Assembly (NCBI GenBank): GCA_030062745.1
Contig: CP099844.1
Coordinates: 19,654,596 to 19,718,595, forward strand
DNA from: Capitulum mitella
Taxonomy: Eukaryota > Arthropoda > Thecostraca > Pollicipedomorpha > Pollicipedidae
Direction: 5' to 3'
DNA length: 64,000 nt
Shown piece after piece: positions 56,791 through 64,000 of this stretch. Numbering within the stretch: position 1 is the first letter of the stretch; every line of letters starts with the position of its first letter. The position numbers and the translations under genes were made by a program. The notes below the pieces were generated by a model. It saw only the letters and a program-made list of their open reading frames with translations, made no database searches and was not told where the DNA came from.

Positions 56791-57395
56791 CTGAGGAGAC
56801 ACACAGCTAAGAAATGGCGCTATATGGAAGCGGAAAGCGCCAGTCTCCGGAAGCCTGTTTAGAGCCGGACAAGACATTTGTTGGTGGAACGTCAGTCATT
56901 TGTAGCCCACACAGGCGAGGTGAATTTGTTTTTAGAAGAACGGTACGTTCCTCACGGCGTTTTTGGCAAGCGTTTATGCGTCCTGGCGTAGATCCAGATG
57001 ACATGGGTCAGAACGTCCCCCGCTTTTCGATTTTTAAGTCCACAACTCGGGGAGGTCTCGAAGACCCTCTGAGATTCGAACCTAACGGGAAAGCGAAGGT
57101 AGAGGGACACGTCAAACCTTTCAAGGCGCGTTTGAACGTATTTTTTCACGTATCTTCACAAATATTTTAAACCAAGTAATGCCAGGCTTTTGACTGTCCT
57201 TGTTTGAGGCAGATACCTTGAAAAACTTGCACTAATATTTGCCATATTAACATAATGTGTTTTTGCCAGAGTTCGGTGTGTATTTTACGGAAACGTAAAA
57301 CAAATAATAAAATGCAAATATCGGAACGCATAATCAGAAAAACAGTAATTAGTAATTAGTTAGCAGGCCTTAGCACTTAAAAATGTAAGTTGCCA
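56791..57395. other. Unassigned sequence
   Basis: A 118-codon + frame (56,814-57,170) and two - frames overlap. Nothing is recognised. Confidence 0.4.
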
Positions 57396-57930
57396 AAAAA
57401 AAAACAGAAACACAGCCCATCGCCGCCGTCGACCGCCGTCCTGCCGTTGCAGTACGGTAAGGCGGGTTCGGCCCCCGTCCCTGATGGCGCTGGGGACGAC
57501 CTCAGGGACGACCTCAGGGCCGGCGCGACAGAAGGCTACGACCCCGGCTGCCGTTGCGGCGCCGCAGCACAGCACGGCACGGCACGGCAGGCCCGGGCGC
57601 CGCTCCTGACGCCGCCGGAGACGGCCATTCGGCGGGCGCAGGCAGGGCGAGCTGTCGGTGTCCGCTGCGGCGAGGCAGTGTGCTACGCAGCCGCCGGCAA
57701 CCGCCAGGCCGCAGCCGCGCGCCACGTCGGACGCAGCGGTACAGCACTGCCACCTGAGGCACCGCCGGCCGCAGGTGGAGACACCAGTGCGCGGCGAGGG
57801 CCAGTCGGTGCCGGGCTCTGCGGGATCTCGCACCGCGGCGTCGTCTTCAGGCGACGTCGGTCGGTCGCGGCGGTCCGTGCTGCGGCCACGCCAGCTTCAT
57901 TCTCATATTCGTGCATGGAGCAGTAAGCAC
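57396..57930. other. CpG-rich island with overlapping frames
   Basis: Four frames on both strands stay open (178 +, 136 +, 157 -, 99 -), a composition effect. CGGCGCCGCAGCAC (57,557) also occurs at 47,714 and GGAGACACCAG at 36,560. No domain seen. A promoter island is possible. Confidence 0.3.
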
Positions 57931-58068
57931 TTTTGTTTTGAAAATAACGAAACTGCTTTTGTTTTGTTAAAAATGCTCCCAATCTTACAGGAGGTCGCTG
58001 GCGTAACGAGAGTTAATCCCACGGATTTGGTTTTGGTTTTTGTCAGTGCATGTACGTTTGTACACTAA

Positions 58069-58578
58069 GGCACGGGCGCCATATGGCCAAGCAGTCGGAG
58101 CGCCCTAAAGCCCCGATCACACATACACACTGTACACTGCGGCAGGCGATATCGACTGCATAGCCACAATTTAGGGACTGGACTACTACCGTTATCTACA
58201 TTTCCCACCCTACCTAATCCGACGAATCAAGTAACAAGTATCCATACCTCTATTGTCACTGATTCGCTGGTGATTCCTGTCATTAGCGATAGGGATTGGT
58301 TGGAACGTTTCGCTGATCAGCCAAGTTCCGATGCGCAAAGCGTAGGTTGCCGCGCTGCATTGGCCGCAGGTGCGCTGACTACGCCGACCGGGCGGACGGT
58401 GTTCGGACCTCGGCAGCAGCAGGCGTACCAGACGACCCTAGTCCGAACGATCGACGAGCTGGCGACCCATCTCTTACCGAACGGACCGCGGGCAAACGCT
58501 GCGACAGCCGAACTGATGGCTGTTATCGACTGGCCTGCGCCGTGGCCGCTGGACAGTGTTGACGATGCGATTATTTAA
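58069..58578 (+). other. Open frame of 170 codons, unrecognised
   Basis: The frame is stop-free from 58,069 to TAA at 58,576. No ATG in this frame lies before the part that looks most protein-like (58,270-58,575), which contains DRDWLERFADQPSSDAQSVG and AYQTTLVRTIDELATHLLPN, a plausible helical, acidic composition. It could be an internal exon that needs a splice acceptor, or chance in moderately GC-rich DNA. I know no matching family. Confidence 0.25.
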
Positions 58579-58910
58579 AGTGATCTGACTATGTAGCTGA
58601 TTTCGGCTTCACGCGTCTTTCATGAGCTTGACTGTTCACACTGTACATCCTCCGCAATCTGGAAGTCTATCTTTCCGATCGTTGGAAGATACCTCAGTAG
58701 CCTGAAAGCGTTTTCCGTTTCGTGGGTCCCAGGCAGAGTAGGTGTCTGCTTACCTACGGATAACGGTAGGATGATTTATCTGAACTCCCCATCTGTCCGG
58801 CGCATATTGGGGCTTCTGCGCTGACGAGGTGCGGACTGTTACGCCTGAGGTTGCTGAGAGGGAAACAGCTGAGCACAATTCAACGAGAGAGGAGCGAACG
58901 ACATATGTAC
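58579..58910. other. Unassigned sequence
   Basis: Nothing recognised. Confidence 0.5.
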
Positions 58911-59022
58911 AGAAGTTCAGGGTGTTGATGTAGTGGCATCTTCAGGTTTCCTTCGGAAGTCGATGTGGAGAAGTTCAGGGTATTTATATAGCTGCATCTC
59001 CAGGCTTCCTTCGGAAGCTAGA
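58911..59022. repeat. 58 bp tandem duplication
   Basis: Units at 58,911 and 58,969 each start AGAAGTTCAGGGT and include TTCCTTCGGAAG, itself a palindrome. Confidence 0.85.
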
Positions 59023-59639
59023 ATCAGTAAGTCGTCAGCGATTTGAAAGCCCAAAAACTAGTCGTTGACTACCCGTCCTTAAAGCTTTCTGAGAACCGAC
59101 GCAGAGCGCTGCCGAAAAGAGCGATAGCAGCCACCTCAAACGAATGCAGCTTTGATGAGAGGAGATAATGAGATGAGATGAGATGAGATGAGAGGAGAGG
59201 CAATGGAAGCCGCCATCGACGCGGAAGGAACGCAGGCGAGGCCAAAGGACTGTATTTAAGACGTAGGTATAGATGGCCTTTGCACGGACGGAGGGTGGTA
59301 TCATACGATCATAAATTGGACTGGTGCAGTGGGAGCCGCTCTGGCCGCAAAAATTATGTTCCCCCATTACTACATCTCCCAAATTATCTCTACCAGATGC
59401 CATCAGTCCCGTTCGCGGCTGAATGTGGATTCACATAAACTCCAGTGGTGCGACGAGTCGCTGGCCAAATGTTACTGGTGTGAGCATTCCATCCTGTTTG
59501 CCGAATCTCTGCCAAGCCTTAAGGTGTTGCTGCTTACGGCGCGCTACGCCAGTAATCCGAGAAACCACGTCATCCCTTAAATCCCCCCGACAGGTGCTGT
59601 TCTGTTTTAGTCACGCTGTCGTCTCTGGGGTTACCGCGC
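59023..59639. other. Unassigned sequence with GAGAT microsatellite
   Basis: ATGAGATGAGATGAGATGAG runs over 59,166-59,192 or so. A + frame of 83 codons (59,329-59,580) is not recognised. Confidence 0.5.
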
Positions 59640-60060
59640 GCGGTGCATTCGAAACTGACGACAGCTGGACGGTACAAACGTCCGGGAGTGACTGGAGAAT
59701 GCTAAGTGAGCGGCTGGCCGGTACGGCCGTCTGGGAGTGATGAAAATGTTATGGAATGTGTTGCTTCCCGGTGCAGCGGTCTAGAAAACGGTTGGAATGT
59801 GCTGAGTGCTTGGCTGGCCGGTAGAGCGCTCACGGGTGACTGAAGCGTGGGGTGCATTGCTGCCTTGCACAGTGGCGGGATTGCTTTCGTCTGGTTTGAG
59901 TGATTGGACTGCGTTGAGTGTGCCACCTGCCGGTGCTCAGATCCAGATAGCGAATGGAGAGTTTGTGAAGTGCGTGGCAGGCGGCACAGCCGTCCAGATA
60001 GAGACTGGCGCTGTCAGCTGGTATTGCATCTCTGCCCGGCAGCTGACGGGTAACGATGGC
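59640..60060. repeat. Degenerate ~50 bp minisatellite
   Basis: Seven or eight imperfect units carry a GCTGGCCGGTACGGCCGTC-like block, visible near 59,660, 59,712, 59,764, 59,811, 59,861, 59,924, 59,972 and 60,024. Most intervals are 48-52 bp. The 106-codon frame from 59,806 follows from the repeat and is not evidence for a gene. Confidence 0.6.
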
Positions 60061-61356
60061 CGTCAGGTAGACGATAAACGCCTGATAACGGGTCACCTGT
60101 GTGTCCAGATTGGCAGCGCAGCCTGAATAGTGAGCGGTACCCTCGACGGCGTGATTTAATGAACTCGTCGCGTGGGCGCAATTCAATTAAATTGAACGCG
60201 GCGACCGCCGCCCGGCCCCTGTGCCCCGCGGCAGCCCTGAGGGACGCGACAGCTTAGAGAGGACGCGGCCGAAGGTCCGCCGCTGCGCAGATCCTCCACA
60301 CAGACAGCCGCGCAGCTCAACAATCAGTGCAGAACACTTCACACTTAACAGTCACATTGTTTTCGCTTGGTAACCTTGATCAACTGTCGTCGCCATTCTC
60401 CGACCAAGTTTGAAGCCGACGGCGCTACTTCGACACTATGACCTTCGGCAATAAGGATTGCTCGCGGTAGAAATTATTCGATCGGTCTTCGATCGCAGCT
60501 CATCTATGCATCCCCCCGAGATACCTGGAGCACAATGCCTTGTGAGACTGCTCGCAGGTGCACTCTGCGCTGTAGGTGGAGGCCCGACGGCCGCACTGTT
60601 ACAGCCGCGGGCGACTCGCGGATTAGATTACCGACCCAGCTGCTCGGGCACGTGCGCCCTCTTGGCTGGCCGGCAGCAGAGGGCGGGGTCCGGTTTCCAG
60701 TGGTGCAATGAAATGCACCGCTGGCCATGAGGATTTCGCATCGTCTTGGAACGGACGAACCAACAGCCGGGTGGTAAAAAAAATGAAATGTCCTCGTGGC
60801 CTGAGGCATACGGAAACTGATATTAATTTGAGCGCATGACTTGTGCCATCGCAGTGCCTGCTGCTGGCAAAACGACCGGTCTCGTAAAAACGAAACCGGA
60901 AAATGCAAAGGTGTTTTATCATAAACGGTAGCCATAAATGACTGCCGTGGTTTCCCGTTTACAATGGAAGGTTATTTCATCACTGGATATGGAGTGGACT
61001 CTGCGTCACCGCGACGGGAGACGGCTAAAAATCCAGCTGGGGTGTAGAGACGTCATCAATGAGTCCGTGGAACTAAATGTTATCGAATCAAACAGGGATG
61101 AACAGGTATGTCGAAACTAACGTTTCTATAATTGTCCACAATTGCTGTTCCGATACAGCAATGCTAGTGGTTCTTAAAGACGTAGTTTTCTACACAGGAA
61201 CTTTGAGGAAGCAGGTCGGTCAGGTGAGGACCAGTAATAGGGGCGGAACCGCTAGGACTAAGTATAGCTTGTTGTCCGGAGGGCTTTGTTTTGAAACTGG
61301 TTAAAACACGCAAAAGGCTGGTTTGCCCCATTGCCCCATCTTGGTTGAGTTGAAAC
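60061..61356. other. Unassigned sequence, CpG-rich in 60,185-60,300
   Basis: A short CpG-rich patch and frames up to 143 codons (60,504-60,935, -) without a known domain. Confidence 0.4.
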
Positions 61357-61440
61357 GCTGTTGTGGCCTAGTGGATAAGGTACCGGACGTAAGTTTCCTG
61401 TGCAGGCTGCGTTCAAGTCTCAGAACGGGCTAACACGATC
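61357..61440 (+). mobile_element. tRNA-Arg-like relic or SINE head
   Basis: TGGCCTAGTGGATAAGG is a very good A box, like that of arginine tRNAs, and GTTCAAGTC 40 bases on is a B-box-like T loop. The acceptor strands pair at only about three positions and the T stem is broken. It is therefore a tRNA pseudogene or SINE head different from the 9.9 and 53.3 kb family. Confidence 0.4.
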
Positions 61441-62228
61441 AGGAAAACAACCGAAACGGAGAGCCTTGTCGCGGGAATTTACAACAGCACTTAGGAGATC
61501 CCCAGCGCCATGAATCCAACGCTTCACTGCAGTACACTCGCGCTGACTGACAAGGCCTGGAGGGGCCGCGTTGACCCCAACCCGTTTGGATGAATGCCAA
61601 AAATGCCGCCGTGCGCGAGGGCCAGGACCGAGAAGAGTTCACAGGAGCGTCAGGCTTCGTTTCTCTTTTCTCGTCATCTCCCCTTCTTAATGGATCCTGA
61701 TACATAGATCCTACGACAACTGGTGATTCCAGCTGAGCCCATAAGCTGCCTCCACGAATCTGGCTAAGGAATGTGTTACATGCTACAGATTGGAAATTTA
61801 TGAAAATAGAAGGAATTAAATGAAACAAAATGTATAAAATATATTCTTTACTACATTAATCATATTATGTAATATTGTAATATCCTATATATTAGATGGA
61901 ATATTTTAAAAAAGCAATGGAGAGGGTTAGCAAATTTGACACGCCTTAAGATAATGAAATATGCAACTGACACAAACAGCAAATTTGCGAGTTTTTGAAA
62001 TTTCATTGTGCAAGCTATAAAGAGCTCATACACATTTCTGGCCCATTGACTATAGTTTCTAAGTTACATATGACCACAGACTTGAAAATAGACCGCTGGC
62101 GTTTCCACCACCTTGATGTCCCATGATATTTACCCCAGAAGATTCCTACCACACATTTGTCTGTGTTGACGACGTTTCGTCAGCTGTTGGTGGTAGCCCG
62201 CCGCGCCGTCATTGTCGCACAAACTGAC
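61441..62228. other. Unassigned sequence
   Basis: A 129-codon - frame (61,439-61,828) has no known domain. 61,840-61,900 is AT-rich. Confidence 0.4.
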
Positions 62229-62378
62229 CTTTGTACCCACCACAATCGTTTTCCCCAGCGAGGCGACATGATAGACAAAGGCCGTAAGATCACCGAGATA
62301 CTGACTGTCCGCGGTTGCTGCGACTACCGCTTCATGTCCGGCCATGAAATTTTGTGCACACCTCCACTCAAGTATGGA
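62229..62378 (-). other. Candidate exon, possible glycosyltransferase-like N-terminal strand
   Basis: A - strand frame reads CAQNFMAGHEAVVAATADSQ and then AFVYHVASLGKTIVV before GGTACAAAG followed by GTCAGT, a strong splice donor at 62,228. The pattern hydrophobic-AATADS, then a helix, then KTIVV resembles the first beta-alpha-beta unit of some nucleotide-sugar glycosyltransferases. The resemblance is short and made by eye. No acceptor with a clear pyrimidine tract is visible upstream. Beyond the donor the frame stays open to 62,130. Confidence 0.2.
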
Positions 62379-63429
62379 TTATTTTGCTAAATTCCATCCA
62401 TGTTCGTCGAACGATTACTTTAGGTGAAGAAATTATTAAATACGTAACCCTATTCAGAGTTGCAATCGATCACTGTTCCTGAACAAAACTGCTTGGGAAT
62501 CTAGCATTCCCTATTTCGTTCGGGCTCTTATGCTTATTATATCCTTATTATACTTATCCGCCACTAAAATGCGACGTCAGTCTTGAAATTACCTTGGGCG
62601 ACGTTTTTGAGAGGCTGAATCGCCTGGGTGGAGATGCGAGATAACTTGGAAAAAATAGTATTTTGAAGGAAGGGAAACGCCCTCTTTCATAACCTGGTCA
62701 CGCCAGAAGTTTACTGGCGAATATAACGCATTAGCTTCTAGAATCGCGCCTCGACAACTACAGGAAAGGTCAAAGGTCCGCTACTCGGAAATGGCAGTCA
62801 GCGCACCAGAGGGTGGTTGGACTGCTCATCACGCGTCACGATGGTTTATGGTCAAAATGAGTGTTACGCTGAAAATGTTAGCAACATTTATATGAATTGC
62901 AATGCATATCAGCCATGGATTCCTCCTTAGTTTTGCTACGCATCTTGTGGGAATTTTCCGAACCCCTAAAGTAGGAGACTGGGTACCTGTGCTTTCTCAA
63001 GACCACAGGAACTCCCAGGTTAAATGGCAAACCTCGAAAAAGGATGTTTGGGCTCAATGACCTTCAGACAGCGGGTCTGTGGCCTCAAACGTAGCGACTA
63101 TAGCGACTAGCTGTATTTCATGTGTCAGTTTGTCACCCGAATTATAAATTTTGGTTGTAAATGATCTCACTCCTTTCTTGCTTAAAATGAACGCTCAGTA
63201 TTTGCTCAATATGAACGTTTCGTTCCAAAATTTGCTTCCATCGTTCTAACTAAAGCCTAGAGGGACCAGCCGGCAGCTCAGCTTTTACGCAATTCAAAAT
63301 CACAAAAAAAAGACAGATAAAAGACATATTTTTGGGTCCAGTCATCGTGTAGTCTGCAGTTTACGGAAGGTGAAACGCCGATAGAAAACAAGAAATCGAG
63401 GGTGCGAGAGAAACATTTATTGATGGCCG
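62379..63429. other. Unassigned sequence
   Basis: No gene or repeat was recognised in about 1 kb. Confidence 0.5.
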
Positions 63430-64000
63430 CCACTGCCAAGAATACCGATGGACACCCAAGCCGAAGACCGGGCAAAACACGGCTCCCCAGTTGCGTGTGA
63501 TCGCCGCGGCGGCCGAGCGCGGCGCCGGCTCCGCCTCCCGGTCCCGATCGAATGGGTCACGCCGGCTCGTCGGTTCCTGGTCAAACAGAAACCCGGACGC
63601 GGCGCGGCTCGCGAAGGCCGCGACTGTTTGATCTGTAGCAGGCGCCATGATTTTATATCTTTACGGCCGGGTCGTAAACGCCAGTAATCGGCCGAGATGG
63701 CCGGCAGGCCGCAGCGCACGTCCACCGTGCGTCGACGGCGGCGCCGCGCCGCGATCGCCGCCGCCGCGCCGCAGTCGTCGCCACCGCGCCGCGGGCGCCA
63801 GAGCGCGGCGTCCGGGTCGACCGAAGGTACCTGCGGCCCTCGTCTGCGCCCCGCTGCCTCCGACGCTCTGTTTGCGGCACCACGCTCGCGGCGACGCCGG
63901 CGCCGCCGGGGCCGAGGCCGGGGCGGCCCGCGCGGCGGGGAACGCGTCGGCGCCGACGGCCGGCCCGCCGCGGAATCGGCGCCGACGCCGCTCTGTTTAG
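63430..64000. other. CpG-rich island reaching the window edge
   Basis: The last 570 bases are very GC- and CpG-rich, more than any other stretch, and open to the right. Such islands often mark promoters. Frames are open on both strands. Confidence 0.6.
63697..64000 (+). CDS. Candidate 5' coding exon, open at the window end
   Basis: From GAGATGGCC at 63,697, a good Kozak context, a frame runs 101 codons without stop to the window edge, starting MAGRPQRTSTVRRRRRRAAI. It is alanine- and arginine-rich, as GC-rich DNA would give in any frame. A rival + frame from 63,647 ends at TAG at 63,998-64,000, and an in-frame TAA (63,685-63,687) precedes the ATG. A basic start could be a nuclear signal or an artefact. 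No domain is recognised. Confidence 0.2.
   Translation, partial: MAGRPQRTSTVRRRRRRAAIAAAAPQSSPPRRGRQSAASGSTEGTCGPRLRPAASDALFAAPRSRRRRRRRGRGRGGPRGGERVGADGRPAAESAPTPLCL

Noticed and set aside
57390..57926. 178-codon frame
   Set aside because: Four overlapping frames stay open in the same CpG-rich block, which is a composition effect.
1..64000. Prokaryotic or phage origin of the window
   Set aside because: No long contiguous genes, operons, Shine-Dalgarno sites or terminators. Instead there are microsatellites, SINE-like and Gypsy relics, and splice-like sites typical of animals.

Overview
This window looks like a piece of a large, repeat-laden animal genome, most likely a marine invertebrate. 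I see short open frames scattered on both strands, with no operon structure and no ribosome-binding sites. There are many decayed transposons, AT and TC microsatellites, frequent G or C homopolymer tracts, tRNA-derived SINE-like elements and a few CpG-rich islands. No rRNA, intact tRNA, CRISPR array or confidently identified host gene is present. The species cannot be fixed from the sequence alone.

Two Ty3/Gypsy retrotransposons are the clearest coding relics. Element A is on the + strand in two complementary pieces. An LTR-like segment, gag and protease lie at about 1.6-4.35 kb. Reverse transcriptase, RNase H, integrase and a second LTR-like segment lie at about 26.9-29.8 kb. The 22.5 kb between them is filled with other repeats. 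Element B is on the - strand at about 50.8-48.3 kb. It reads nucleocapsid, protease, reverse transcriptase and connection domain, and two MITEs of the same hAT-like family have been inserted into it. All these frames are broken by stops and frameshifts.

The non-autonomous DNA elements fall into several families. (1) A TTAA-flanked, piggyBac-like family of about 1.2 kb has three copies (5.0-6.0 kb, 18.58-19.78 kb, and 25.8-26.5 kb inverted). (2) A hAT-like family with ends near CAGGGRTGTYGATTT lies at 10.3, 23.5-24.0, 48.5-48.9 and 49.45-49.87 kb. (3) A family carrying an internal degenerate minisatellite lies at 20.7-21.2 kb (inverted) and 46.3-47.0 kb. (4) A 540 bp family lies at 6.75-7.29 kb and, inverted, at 22.4-22.9 kb. 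(5) A 150-180 bp family lies at 18.4 and 41.9 kb. (6) A TTAACCCTCGCCG-type end lies at 1.4, 53.0 and 55.3 kb. Two SINE-like copies with the same tRNA-like head lie at 9.85-9.96 kb (inverted) and 53.25-53.43 kb, and a different tRNA-like relic lies at 61.36 kb.

Tandem and palindromic structure is abundant. It includes minisatellites at 8.46, 24.1, 34.6, 38.5, 39.4, 47.0 and 59.6 kb, a perfect 20 bp-arm palindrome around an AT loop at 43.13 kb, and a hairpin with a hammerhead-like core at 55.7 kb. The most gene-like places are a TATA box with a short ORF and splice donor at 51.96-52.34 kb, a CpG-rich island with an ORF running off the end at 63.4-64.0 kb, and a few short frames with splice-like edges. 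None of these has a family I can name with confidence, so most of the window reads as intergenic or intronic DNA shaped by transposon decay.
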